The notes beneath the pieces are model-generated. The model made no database searches, was not told where the DNA came from, and saw only the letters and a list, made by a program, of their open reading frames with translations. Source: Sporobolomyces roseus (lineage: Eukaryota > Basidiomycota > Microbotryomycetes > Sporidiobolales > Sporidiobolaceae). From it: DNA of 64,000 nucleotides. The DNA is taken from contig JADILM010000002.1 in assembly GCA_016617785.1 (NCBI GenBank), positions 1,054,001 to 1,118,000 of the forward strand, in the 5' to 3' direction. Below are positions 12,647-23,769 of this stretch, in pieces. Position 1 is the stretch's first letter; every line of letters starts with the position of its first letter. The translations under genes and the position numbers were made by a program.

Positions 12647-15409
12647 ATGGCGGCAAGGAAACTACAGAGTAAGGCCTACAACCCTTCAAACCTAGCTTCT
12701 CCGCCTCAAACTATCCTCTAGAATCTCATCACCTCAATCACTCGATTCAACGACTTAGGGGCTCCAGAGAGAGGTGGTAAGGGGTCGCAGTACTACAAGG
12801 ACTCGTGGAAAGCAGCTACAGATAGCTCAGAGGTCGAGGGAGATGGGCTCTGATAGCCACTTGTTCAGAAAGGGAGCAACTTCACACCTCTCTCGCATAG
12901 CTACTGATCTCTGTCTTTGTGTACACAGCCGAGATTGATAAGACACTGAAGAAGGTGACAGAAGGTGTACGTTCTCTGATTCCTTTAGCTCGCAACTCTC
13001 CGCAGACTCGCGAATTGACTCTCCTCTCTCCCTCTTCATAGGTCGAATTGTTCGAGGGTGTACGCAGAGCTTCTTCTCAGCTGATAGAAAGCTAGCTAAT
13101 TAGAGATTTGTCTGTACAGATCTTTGACAAGATTCAAGCCTCATCAAATCAGACACAGAAAGAGAAACTCGAAACCGACTTGAAGACTCAAATCAAGAAG
13201 CTACAACGACTTCGAGATCAGATCAAGACATGGATGGCTTCGAGTGATGTCAAGGACAAGCAACCGCTGATAGACAATCGAAAACTGATCGAAACTGTGA
13301 GTTTCCTCCTCCCTCTCTTTCCTTCGCGAGACTCTCGCTCATCATATCGTATTGTACGTAACTAGCAAATGGAAAAGTTCAAAGCATGCGAGAAGGAGAT
13401 GAAGACGAAAGCATTCTCGAAAGAAGGTTTATCAGCAGCGATGAAACTCGACCCGAAAGAACAACAGAAGCTCGAACTGTGTCAATGGATTCAAACGATG
13501 GTTGAGGAACTGTCACGGCAGGTCGAACAGGCAGAGGCGGAACTGGAAACGATACAAGGGTTGAAAACGAAGAAGAAGGATTCGGAACGAGAAGCGAGGT
13601 TGGAAGAGTTGGAAACGCTGAATGAGAGGAGAGGATGGCATGTCAATCGATTGGAGTTGATCTTGAGACTACTGGAAAACGGGAACTTGCAAACGGATGC
13701 AGTGACGAATGTCAAGGATGACATCGCGTATTTCGTCGAAAGTAATACTGTACGTCTTCGCCTATTATCCATCCCGCGATGTGCGTGCTGATGGGAAGAG
13801 CTTAATGATGTACAGGAGGAAGACTTTGAAGAGGATGAAGGGATTTACGATGAACTGAATCTATCGGATGAGGAAGATACCTATCAAATTGGTGTCGACG
13901 ATCATCAATCATCACACGACTCTGTATCAGTGGCCGACGAACCTGCACCTCCTGTTCCACCGATACCGAAGACTCCTCAAAAGGTTCCCGAACCACCAAA
14001 GGAGGAAAAGAAGGAGAAGGAAGAAGAGAAGACCATTTCGAAAGCGCGAGTCGTTCCCTCACCACAGAAGAAACCAAGTCTCGATTCCGTTTCTCGACCC
14101 CCACCACCAGTCTCTACTCCTCAACGAACAAGTTCAGGTCCTTCTCCCGCCGCTCGAACAACTCCAGCAGCATTGCCACCAATTCGTTACGCCGCCGCCG
14201 CTGCCGCCGCGAATGCTTCCGCCACTTCCTCCGTGACATCTCCACTACCGACATCAGCGACTGCTCCTCCACCAGGTTTCGGTTCCTTACCTTCTCCCAT
14301 CACTTCGGCGCAAACGACGACAAGTCCAGAAGTTTCGAAAGCGGCTCCTCCACCAGGTCTCGGAAGTCGGACACCTTCTTCTGCTCCTTCTCCTTCGCTC
14401 TCAGCTGCCGTTCCTCCAGCGTCTCTACCGAGTCCCTTGCCAGTAAGTCTCCGAAGTTTTTCTCGCTTCGATCTCCCGCAAGAGCTGAGTCGCTTTGCAA
14501 TAGTCACAGGAAGCGTCACAGCATGATTCGTCATCACTATCGTCTTCAGCCGTCCCTTCCGCCGACCCAGCATCTCCAGCTCCCGTTTCAGCCGAAGCAC
14601 CCAGCGTTTCTTCCCCTTCACAGCAATCGCAAGAAGCACCTTCGGCTCCCACTGTTCCTTCACTGACAGGGCAGACATCTTCGAAGAGCGATCAACGATT
14701 ACCGAGTAGTTTGGCAGATCTCGTCACGAGCTTCGAAACGGCGAAACAAAAGTGTACGTTCTTCGGGAGCATTCGCACAGTCAACAACAGAGGCGCTGAC
14801 TGTATGCTCATTGCTCGGCACGTAGCGATGCGACGAGACAACGATTTGGGTGCGATCAACCAGATTCTCGAAGCTGGTTTCCCTGGAGTTCCTCAACCTC
14901 TCGATGCTGAAAAGTGAGTCGCATGATTTCTTCAGTGATCGAAATACTCGACTGACTGTTGGTCCATCTCCGTTGACTCACAGGCCCAAATACTATGTTC
15001 CCCGTACACCTTACGCGACACCGACCTATTACCCTCAAGAACCTTCATCTCAATTCGGTTCCTCCTCCCTCTTCGCCAAACTCGACGTCGACACTTTGTT
15101 CTACATCTTCTACTACTGTCCAGGTACCTACCTACAGTACCTCGCTGCAGGTGAACTGAAGAAACAAAGTTGGAGGTTCCACAAACAATATTTGACTTGG
15201 TTCCAAAGAGCGAATGAACCTACTACTATCACTGAAACTTTCGAACAAGGTGTTTACCTTTACTTTGACTGGGAAGGTTAGTCATCACTCCTTCATTCAG
15301 CTTGGTCAGAGATGTGAGCTAATATTGTGAATGCTCGCTCCCAGGTTCTTGGTGTCAAAGACGCAAAACCGATTTCAAGTTTGAATACAAATACCTTGAT
15401 CAGTACTAG
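12647..15409 (+). CDS. NOT3: CCR4-NOT complex subunit Not3/Not5
   Basis: Nine exons: 12647-12668, 12929-12966, 13042-13059, 13120-13296, 13366-13749, 13816-14442, 14504-14913, 14984-15276, 15345-15409; 677 aa. This is a scaffold subunit of the CCR4-NOT deadenylase. The Not3 N-terminal coiled coil is clear ([20 protein letters not shown], then [20 protein letters not shown] and [14 protein letters not shown]). A Pro/Ala/Ser-rich linker follows, with an Ala run near residue 340. The NOT2_3_5 domain closes the protein ([75 protein letters not shown]). Exons 1-3 are tiny (22, 38 and 18 nt) but each joins in phase and yields the conserved N-terminus. Not3 and Not5 are not distinguished. Confidence 0.93.
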
Positions 15410-16158
15410 AAACCCGCCCTCTCTCTCTCTCTCTACTCAGTACTCTAACACTTGACGCTGGTAGAGGGCTTTCGAAACCAAACCCTATCGATAGCCTTTT
15501 TTCTCATTTCGTTTTCTTTTTTGGCTCTCCCCTTTTTTTTGTTTGTTCCCCCCTTCTTTCCTCAAACCATACCTGAACCTCGTGTAACCAAATCCGTTTC
15601 CGCTGAGTTGCTGCTTAGTAGTCGAGAGTGCATGTCTGACGAGAAGTGCGAGAAAGAGGAATTGTTCAATCGGCGAGAGCTAGGGGTAGCGGTGTAGACG
15701 AAGCGAGAGAGCCAAGAGAGAGTCGACGAGGCAGCAGGAGCAGCGATAACGATGAGAAACGAAGAAGCTGATAGCGAAAGAAGGTAAACGAAGCGAAGAA
15801 GCGCAACGAAACGAAGAAACAAAATCTCCCTGGTAGGAATGCCTCCGAAACCAGCAACTCTTCGACAACTGACGTTTCGGTTTAGGTTTCATCGGTAGAA
15901 AGAGAGAGAGGAATAAGAATCATCGTACTTCAAACAATACAAGAGGAGGGAGGATGGGGGTAAAGAAAGAAGTGGGGGATTTCGGATAATTTGAAACGAC
16001 CAAACTACGGGAAGGATAGATTGGGAATTGAACTGTCCTCGATGATTCCAGGTTTGAGTAGTCGGGAAGAAAAGGAGAGACTGCAGATGGAACGAGGTCA
16101 GTCAATCAGAAAGGAATGGAGGAAGAAAGTGGAATTTACCGAGGTCGAAATCCTACAT
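15410..16158. other. convergent intergenic region, NOT3 / eS25
   Basis: Lies between two gene 3' ends. A (CT)8-type run follows the NOT3 stop (15419-15434), then T-rich tracts near 15500-15545 and a purine-rich GAAG/AACG stretch (about 15640-15830). Open frames here are short and compositional; I support no gene. Confidence 0.5.
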
Positions 16159-16806
16159 TTATGCCTCCTCAGCGGTAGCTCGGGTGTAGACGAGCTGAGC
16201 GCGGTGGTGGATGAGGGGCTTGATGAGGCCTTCCTTGTGGAGGTGAGCGATAGCAACACGCGCGAGGGAACCGTTGATCTTCATTCGCTCGATGAGAACG
16301 GATTGAGAGATCATCTTGAAAGTAGGAACCTCCTTCATGATGCGGTCGTAGGTGGGCTTGTCGCAAACGACGGCGTTGTTGGCCTTGTCCTTGACTTTAC
16401 CTTTTGACCATTTCTTTTTCTTGCCGACCTTGGTGGTGTTCTGCGCTCCGGCAGCAGCTTTCGCCCTGTTCAATTTTACATTCACGAGTCAGCGTGATTA
16501 CTCCTAGTATGCGGTGAAAGAGTATTGTGGTTGTGTCTAGTTGATTTGTGAGAGTTTTGGGATGGTAGTGGTCCGTCCTCTCTTAATCGCCATAGTGACT
16601 GCCTCTGACCACCTGTAAACCTCTCGTCTGTTCCAATCTATCCCTGATAACTCCCTCTATATCCATGATCCATCCATGAGTCTCCTAGGTGAAGTTGCAG
16701 AGTTTTTGAGGTGGAAGGGAGAAGAGGTGAAATCGGCTGGATCGAGTTGGTTCAAAGGAAGGAGTGGGACTGTGGGATGATTAAAGAGTAGAGTAAAGAC
16801 TTGCAT
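16159..16806 (-). CDS. RPS25: 40S ribosomal protein eS25 (RPS25)
   Basis: Two coding pieces in transcript order: 16806-16805 (AT) and 16465-16159; 102 aa, usual eS25 length. The body ([71 protein letters not shown]) is unmistakable for this small-subunit protein. No ATG lies in frame before the conserved [12 protein letters not shown], and the bases before it form an acceptor (TTGAACAG). The sequence ACAATGCAAGT at 16808-16798 supplies a start that restores MAKAAAGAQ exactly if the intron is GC-AG, donor GCAAGT, splitting the start codon after AT. The 339-nt intron holds a CTGAC branch site about 25 nt before the acceptor. A CT-rich tract lies upstream at about 16920-16960. Identity is certain; the first exon is an inference. 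Confidence 0.9.
16466..16804 (-). other. GC-AG intron splitting the eS25 start codon
   Basis: On the minus strand the donor reads GACAAT|GCAAGTC and the acceptor TTGAACAG|GGCGAAA. GCAAGT is the usual GC-AG donor. Splicing joins AT to G and gives ATG GCG AAA. Because a G sits at both ends, placing the cut one base later gives the same mRNA but no known splice pair. CTGAC lies near the 3' end (about 16490). No other in-frame start fits. Confidence 0.6.
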
Positions 16807-17595
16807 TGTCGAGGTTTAGCGAGTTAGAAGGGTGAGTTTCTGACTGGAGAGCAAAAAAAGGGGAGTCCTCGAGTTCTCTCACAGCTCGTCGCTCACTCAA
16901 AAATACTGAAACATCGCTTTCTCTTCCCTCTCTCTCTCTCTCTCGCTCGCCGCTTGCCTCTTCAAGAAGAGCACTCGTAGCTTCGACTTGTCAGAGTACA
17001 CCGAAAAGATAGCTCAGAGAAAATGTTGAATTTTTCGCTCAGATTCTCCGTTAATTTCCGTCGAATACTTTGATGTTGCGCCGGAATCGACTAGTTCTAG
17101 CACTTGTTAAAGAGAGCATCTTGTAATTTAGCAAGGATTTCGTTTCGATAGTTTGCGGAAAGAACCAGCCTCTCCTTCGAACGGCTCCCACAATCTGCTT
17201 GCTCTGCTCTCGCTTCTCTACGATTCAAGACAAGAGAGTAGCTTTATACGGCTGGTCCAACACACAAGTAGCTCGCTCTCCTTCCCTCACTCTGAACCTA
17301 GTTCAAACCCCACCCCTTCCGGCTCCAGTTTCGACATCTCCCTCTCAAAGTACACCTACCGACGACTTCTACACTCGTACAGAAGCTAGAGAGTAACCCG
17401 ATACAGAGATCACAAGGTACGCTCATCCTTCCTTTGCTTTCCTGCATCTTTGCATTCAATCGCTGACTAGATTACCTTAGTTCGTAACTCGTCAACTCTA
17501 TCCTATCAGAGAAGTCGTGAGTGGACCCTTTGCGAACTCAGTCGATCAGAGTTATCGTAGCTGAATGCAATCATCTCCTCACAGATCTTCGAAAC
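16807..17595. promoter_or_regulatory. divergent intergenic region, eS25 / PKA-R
   Basis: Contains the eS25 promoter, with a (CT)n tract at about 16928-16948, and the PKA-R leader. Possible leader introns upstream of 17596 (acceptor CTCACAG at 17578-17584) would be untranslated. Confidence 0.45.
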
Positions 17596-19444
17596 ATGTC
17601 ACTCCCTTCAAGTTACTCCGCCATCCTTAGCGACTTGAACCGCGAGGTCCTTCGCTCTCAACCTTCAGATCCTCTCCAGTTCTGCGCCAACTGGTTCGCT
17701 TCTCGACTAGAGCAGGAGCGTACCGCGAATCGCTCAACTTCAGGAGGAAACTTCGGTAAGTGACAATTCGAGATCGTCTCGTTCTGCTCTTGCTTACCTT
17801 ACATGGCTCACTCGATGATTGATCCCACAGAAGCTCCTGCTCTTGGTCCTATCGCTTCGTCTTCGTCGAATAATGGAGGAGGAGGGGCGAAACCCAAACC
17901 TTCCGCACTCCCTTTCAATCAAGGTTACTCGTTCGGAGGAGCTGGAGGAGGACAATCTCGCTCGATTCAACACGAAGATCCTCTCCCTTCCCCTTCTTCT
18001 GAACTTCCTCCCTCTGGTGGATCGACCTCTCCCTTCTCCCGCGACCGCAGTGCTAGCGGTGGACCTCTACAACCCGCACTCGGTGGCTCTCGACACTCGA
18101 AATCCGGTTCGACTTCGGCATCCGATGCGGCCGCTGCATCTGCCGCTGCTCGAGCTCGTCTCCCTTCGACTGATGAAGACTCAGACGTCGAAGATCCTCG
18201 AGATGATCCCAACTACCACCCTTCAAAGTCAGGGGGACCTTTCGGACCATCAGGCTCGACCGGACCTTCGAGTGGAGGAGGAGGAATCCCCGCCGCATAC
18301 AACCTCGGACGTCGAACTTCAGTCTCTGCCGAATCTCTCGACCCTTCCGCCAACAGCTCTCTCCCAAAAACTGTCATCCCCAAAACTCCCTCTCAACGAT
18401 CTCGAATCGAGACTTCGATCGCCAACAACCTCTTGTTCCGCAACTTGGACGAAGACCAACACAACGACGTCTTGAACGCGATGAAGGAAGTTACGGTACA
18501 GGCTGGAACTGAAGTCATTGTTCAAGGAGCCGTTGGAGATTTCTTCTACGTTGTCGAGGAAGGAGCTTTCGAAGTTTGGGTTCGAGCACCTCCAACTCAC
18601 GAGTACACGGGTCCGGGACAATCGATCACTCATCCAGGAGAAGAAAAAAAAGTTGCGACTTATGGACCTGGAGGATCGTTTGGAGAGTTGGCGCTCATGT
18701 ACAACGCTCCTCGTGCCGCTACCGTAGTAGCTACTTCGAGATCTACCATGTGGGCTTTGGATCGAGTCACGTTCAGGTCAATCCTCGTCGAACACACCTC
18801 GAGGAAACGCAAAATGTACGAAACTTTCTTGAGTGAAGTACCGATCTTGCAAACCCTCAACCCGAAGGAACGTGCCAAGATCGCAGATGCTCTCGAGGAG
18901 AAGGTTTACGAAGAAGGTGAAGCGGTAGTCATCGAGGGGGAAGTTGGAAAGAATTTCTACATTATCGAGAGTGGTTCGGCGGAAGTTACGAAGAAGAGGA
19001 AGAACGGACCTATCGGAGGATCAGTCGAAGAGGATGTACTCGGTGTTTTGGGTAAAGGGGATTACTTTGGCGGTGAGTCTCTTTCTTTCTCTCGTTCTGC
19101 TGTTACACAACTCTGACTCACCTTCTCCCAACTTTACAGAACTCGCTTTGATCAACTCTGCACCACGAGCGGCTACTGTCCGTGCCATTCCCGGTAAAGG
19201 TCGACTCCGAGTAGCAACTCTAGGAGAGAAAGCCTTCACTCGACTCTTGGGTCCCATCATCGACATCCTCGCTCGTAAAGCCGAACGCTCTTACGGTCCA
19301 GGAGCAGCAGTCAACGCTTCCCTCGGAGGAGGAAACGGTGGAAATGCAGGAGGAGCAGGAGGAGGAATCGCACCAAATTCCTCATCGAAAGAAGCCTTCG
19401 GTCAAGGAGATCCTAGGAGAGGAATCCCCGTTGAAGGAGCCTAA
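17596..19444 (+). CDS. PKR1: cAMP-dependent protein kinase regulatory subunit
   Basis: Three exons: 17596-17755, 17831-19072, 19140-19444; 568 aa. It binds and inhibits PKA catalytic subunits until cAMP binds. The N-terminal RIIa dimerisation/docking helix pair is present (YSAILSDLNREVLRSQPSDP, LQFCANWFASRLEQER). A long Ser/Gly/Pro-rich linker follows, then the inhibitor site GRRTSVSAE, in which Ser makes it a type II, phosphorylatable site. Two cyclic-nucleotide-binding domains follow, each with its phosphate-binding cassette: FGELALMYNAPRAATV and FGGELALINSAPRAATVRA. A Gly/Asn-rich tail ends the protein. The start is the ATG just upstream of the docking domain. The symbol is the usual basidiomycete name and is tentative. 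Confidence 0.93.
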
Positions 19445-19710
19445 AGAGTTCGTTGCTTCGTGCGTGTGTAAGTAGTGGTTCAGTCAATTTAGTTCTCGTC
19501 GTTCTGCTGTGACTATCTAGTTTTTACATTTTTCTTTCGTTTTTGCATCTAAAGTTTGTTTCGTCTCCTTTCCGTCCGTTCGTAATCCCACTCCCTGATT
19601 CGAGTTCTATATCTTGCTCGCTTGAGCTCCTGCGTGAAAGTATCTCGAGCAGAGAAGAGAGTGCGTTCCTTGCGAAACTTGCGAATTTGCTCTTTTCCTC
19701 TCGCTACACC

Positions 19711-20974
19711 ATGTCGTAAGCTCAACCTCCCTTCAGTCGCGCTTTTCGATCGCTTACAATCTCCAATAACTCACAGACACGCAGCTGAACCTTCCTCTAT
19801 CAACGAATCGTTCGTTTCCTCTCCTCTTTCTCCAAGTTGCGTGTCATCAATCAACTCTAAATTCCTCTTCTAAATCCCGCGACATGCAGCGATCTCGCGC
19901 CCAGTGAAACCGCTGGATACAAGATTGGAGAGAAGAAGTCACTGGCAGAGTACAACGAGGTGAGCTTCCTCCTCTGAAGAGGAGAGAAAGGGGAGAAGAG
20001 GTGGGGGCGATGAAAGGCTCCTCCTCTCCTTTCCCTCTGCTCTCCTTACGACGAGCTAGACTAAATAGAGCTGACGAGATTGTGGCTCTGATGTACCAGC
20101 TGGACAAGGATGATGAGTCGTTGCAGAAATGGAAAGCGAGTTTGGGAATTGGAGCTTCAAACGCTGCAGGTGCGAGATAGGTCTCGTTCCTACGTCTCAA
20201 TCTGATCAGACTGACGTTGTGGGAAGATATCTTCCACAGACGGACCTAATGTATCGATGTTGGCGTTGAAATTGGTCGCTCCTTCTCGAAAAGAACCTAT
20301 CGTTTTGGATCTGACGAATTCTGAGGCGCTCAAAACGCTAAAGAAGGATCGTGAGTTCCTTTTATTACTTCCCTCGACCTGCCAACAGAAGAGAGTGGAG
20401 CAAGAACTGACTTTTGACGATTTACTTCGCTTGCGAATTTAGCTGTTGTGATCAAGGAGGGCGCAGAGTATGCGGTCGAGATCGTCTTCAAGATCAACAA
20501 CACTATTCTGTCGGGTTTGAGATATATTCAAGCTGTCAAACGAGCAGGAATCGTTGGTGCGTCTCAAGATAGAAATCGATTCCTCGGTTGCTCACTCCGA
20601 GGCTGAATTGGTTTCCTCTATCAATGCACAGTCGACAAGATGGAGTCGATGATCGGAAGCTATGGACCGAGTGCGGATGCGATCGAGAAGAGATTCGTTA
20701 CTGAAGAAGCGTGAGTTTCGATTGTCCGACTAAGCGAAGTATTCTCTGGCTTACTCACTGTCTCGAATCTCGTTTCGCAGACCATCTGGTATGATTGCTC
20801 GTTCAGGAACTTACAACGTCCGCTCTCGAGTGATCGACGACGACAAACACATCTACAGTGCGTCTAATCTTTCGAAAGCTATCCATCTCTGTCGAAAGTC
20901 GCTGAGATTGAACTACTGTCTGATTGCGCACAGTCGATTTCGAATGGTCTTTCGTGCTCAAGAAGGAATGGTAG
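19711..20974 (+). CDS. RDI1: Rho GDP-dissociation inhibitor
   Basis: Nine exons: 19711-19715, 19777-19809, 19890-19959, 20100-20169, 20240-20350, 20443-20556, 20632-20710, 20781-20857, 20934-20974; 199 aa, normal for RhoGDI. It extracts prenylated Rho, Rac and Cdc42 from membranes and keeps them GDP-bound in the cytosol. Seen: DLAPSETAGYKIGEKKS (regulatory arm), DDESLQKWKASLGIG, then the immunoglobulin-like domain with LSGLRYIQAVKRAGIVVDKM, GSYGPS, SGMIARSGTYNVRSRVIDDD and the family-typical end DFEWSFVLKKEW. The first coding exon is only ATGTC. The intron 2 donor is GTTCGT. A RhoGEF is encoded at 51.5-55.3 kb, so both sides of the Rho cycle are represented in the window. Confidence 0.93.
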
Positions 20975-21580
20975 ACGGGTCTCAAGGTTTTCGTATTTCG
21001 TCGTTCGCGAAGACTCTCGTGTCTCCTCGCTTTGTAATATTCTGTTTTCGTCAGTACTTGTCCCGGTCACGTCGACGTTTGAGCCTCTCAGCGCCCGCAA
21101 GATCATGCATACTCTCTGTCGAATCGGCGACGAATCTTCCTCAAGACGGACAGCGAGAAGAAGACGAACTTACTGGATTCTTGCGAAAAAAAGTTCGGAA
21201 TCTTCGCTGTGGGAGAGTGAGAGCGACGTCCAGCTTTCGGCTCTTCTTATCCGCTACACGCCTCCTTGTGTGTCTCTGAGAAAGCGAGAGGGGTGAAGAC
21301 ATGAGTGTCGAGCCTGGATTCGCAACCCTTTTTGCGAAATCTCGTCGGAAATCCTTTTCGCATTTTTCTCGCGGCGCTCCTCTTCCTCTTACACTTCACT
21401 CTTGCCTTCATCACCCAGTTACTCGCGGACATCCGTTTGACCTAGCTCGACCCTTTCCCCTTCGGCCCCGCTTCGCCATTCAGTGAATCATCAGTTCGAT
21501 TATCACGCTCTTCTTGAATCTTTCCTCGACCCTTTCCTTCCACTTCCTATCACCTCTTACGCCCAATCAACTCCTCCGAG
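20975..21580. other. intergenic, Rho GDI 3' to DUF1772 copy A 5'
   Basis: 3' end of the Rho GDI gene and the CT-rich promoter/leader of copy A (21400-21580). No further gene seen. Confidence 0.45.
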
Positions 21581-22524
21581 ATGGCAGATCCTGGAGTGAT
21601 CTCCTGCCTGCGACTAGCCTCCTGCGCTCTCAGTGCTATCCTGTTCGGATTCTTAATGACTTGGGTCAGCTCTTCTTCTTCCTCCTCATGCAGCTCATTC
21701 CAGAGATAGCTGACACGTAGAGAAGATGATATAGCCAGCTCTAGTGCTGCCAGCTATCGAAAACACGATTGGATTCAATCACAAAGATCGTTTCGTTCGT
21801 CTCTCTTTACTCTTCTTTTCCCCTCAAACCTCGGTCATCCTTGCATTCAGCTGACTCAAGATGAACCTCTATAGCGTTTCTGGATGAGCTACCATCGACG
21901 AATCACTCCTTTGACTTCCCTCTTACTCCCACTTCTCACCATCACCCTTTCTCTGTCTGCACTTTTCGCTCAATCCGCCTCAAACTCGCCGACTCTCGAA
22001 CAAGGCTACTCGGGATTGATCACACTCGTCAGAAATAATCGAAAGGTGCGCTTCCCACTCTAATAAAGCTCTCGGAATAGATCAACTTACCCAATTTCGC
22101 AATGTTTCGAAACATCGTCCTTGAAACATAGTCTCTCTTCATCACTTGCGGCATCTTCACGCTAGCTCATCGACCCTATGCGTTTACTCTCCTACACCCA
22201 CGTCAAGAATTGCTGATGGAACACGATAGGAGGCAATTGATGAGGTTTAGCGGGAGTTTGAGTCCAGTAAGCGAGGACGAGGAAACCGAGTACGATTCTG
22301 CGACGGGTTTGAACGAGAAGATTCATTTGGGCGTGACGAGGAGAAATATCGATAGTATGTCGCAGCTCTCGCATATTCGTTGGTATTGCGTGAAGCTGAA
22401 GAATGTCGAAACTCTCGCAACAGCCGACGAAGTTATTCGAGATTTGACGAAATGGCAGAGCGGAACAATTGTTCTGTCAAGCTTGACATTCGCTTTGACG
22501 TTGCTCGAGCTACTCTGTGTCTGA
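21581..22524 (+). CDS. DUF1772-like small membrane protein, copy A
   Basis: Four exons: 21581-21664, 21735-21794, 21875-22045, 22132-22524; 235 aa. Four hydrophobic segments are visible (VISCLRLASCALSAILFGFL; LTSLLLPLLTITLSLSALF; LFITCGIFTLA; VLSSLTFALTLLELL). The order and spacing, with PALVLPAIE after helix 1, resemble the DUF1772 family, some members of which are linked to anthrone oxidation in fungi. A hydrophilic insert of about 75 residues separates helices 3 and 4. The first three intron positions and the last helix align with the next gene, so the two look like old tandem duplicates. The intron 2 donor is GTTCGT. Function is not established. Confidence 0.65.
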
Positions 22525-22788
22525 TTTGCCGGGGTTGCGAGTGGAACGCGGGTCGTTCGCTTACAAAATCTGTTCTTTCGTTTCCCAACTTCTCTTTTAC
22601 TTTGTTGTCAATATCAATACGTTTCCTTTTCTTCTCCGTCGTCCTATGTCTCTCAGAGGAAAGAGCTTCAAAAGAGCGAAGTCGGAGGTTCCGGACGACT
22701 CGGCGGAGAGTGCGAACATGCGAACCCTTTTGAATACGAACCCTCCCCTCCCCTCTCCTCTTCACTTCACTTTCGCATACTTGACTTA

Positions 22789-23661
22789 ATGGTGAGGATC
22801 GCGCTCTGTCAGTTCGACTATCGCAAGCTGATTGCCTTCGCTGTGTTCACAGGCCGCTACCGATTCGTCCAAGATTGTTCTCGCTCGTTCACTTGCTACA
22901 GTAGGAATAGGAGCCGGAGCTGGAATCATGTTGTCTATTGTGAGTCTGTATTAGCTATCCCGAGTGTTCGCTGCGCTTGCTGACCTCTCCTCGCGCTTTC
23001 CCCACTCCCGGTCGAATTTCGATCTGAGATCAGCCTTTACGGGTTATGCCAGCTCTCTACGCAGTTCCTATCTGCCCGAAAGATCGACTTGTGAGTCCAG
23101 CTATCCCCTCCTCTCTCTCGAACCTCTCGCTGAGGAGTCTTCGCTGTAAATGCAGCACCTTTGGTCGAAAATCTACGATAACGGCAAGGCTACTGCTCTC
23201 GCCCTCTTCCCGACCAGCACTATTTTGTTCGCTCTGGCAGCCTACAACGTCGAGACTCCCGCTTTGTACCTTCCCGCAAACTTTATCGCTAGAAATCGCA
23301 AAGTGAGCCTCTCTTCGCCATCTTATTCATCCTTGCTCTCGCACTGACAGCAATGCTTCCGTAGATCGTCCTTGCGCTTTGCTCGTCACTTTCAGCTAGC
23401 GTTGTTGGCTTCACAATTGCGTTCTTGATGCCTGGGATCAAGAAGTTGAAGAAAGAGGAGGCTGATCTCGTCGCTGGTGCGTTTAATTTTCGCTGCACTT
23501 CGCTCGTATGCAGTGTATTGAACGTGTCTTGTCTCACAGGCGCGAGACCGAGCTTCTCAACCGATGAAGCTATCTCAGAATGGGGTCGACTTCACCTCGT
23601 TCGACTTGCATTCGCAGCGACGTCGTTCGTTCTCGGAGTAACGGAACTCGCGAGCGCTTGA
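22789..23661 (+). CDS. DUF1772-family membrane protein, copy B
   Basis: Six exons: 22789-22791 (ATG alone), 22853-22939, 23034-23090, 23156-23302, 23365-23476, 23540-23661; 175 aa. Four membrane helices: LATVGIGAGAGIMLSI, ALALFPTSTILFALAAY, IVLALCSSLSASVVGFTIAF and LAFAATSFVLGVTELASA. The loop IYDNGKATAL and the motif MPGIKKLKKEEADL are typical of DUF1772 proteins. The family includes fungal anthrone oxygenases, but no polyketide cluster is present here, so a catalytic role is not implied. The start codon forms an exon by itself, followed directly by donor GTGAGG and acceptor CACAG; the joined start MAATDSSK supports it. Copy A lies 264 bp upstream on the same strand. Confidence 0.75.
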
Positions 23662-23769
23662 ATCAAGACGAGATCGACAGTAGATAATGTACGGATGTCG
23701 CTAGGGATTTGTAGGGATCGACTTTGTAAGGATTAACAAGTGCTGTGAAATTTCGAAACTATCCTCAAT

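Noticed and set aside
15640..15830. Purine-rich GAAG/AACG stretch as a satellite or minisatellite
   Set aside because: No fixed repeat unit; it is only compositional bias in a gene 3' region.
16560..16620. ATG at about 16602 ([10 protein letters not shown]) as start of eS25
   Set aside because: No GT or GC donor follows before a stop codon, so it cannot join the conserved body.
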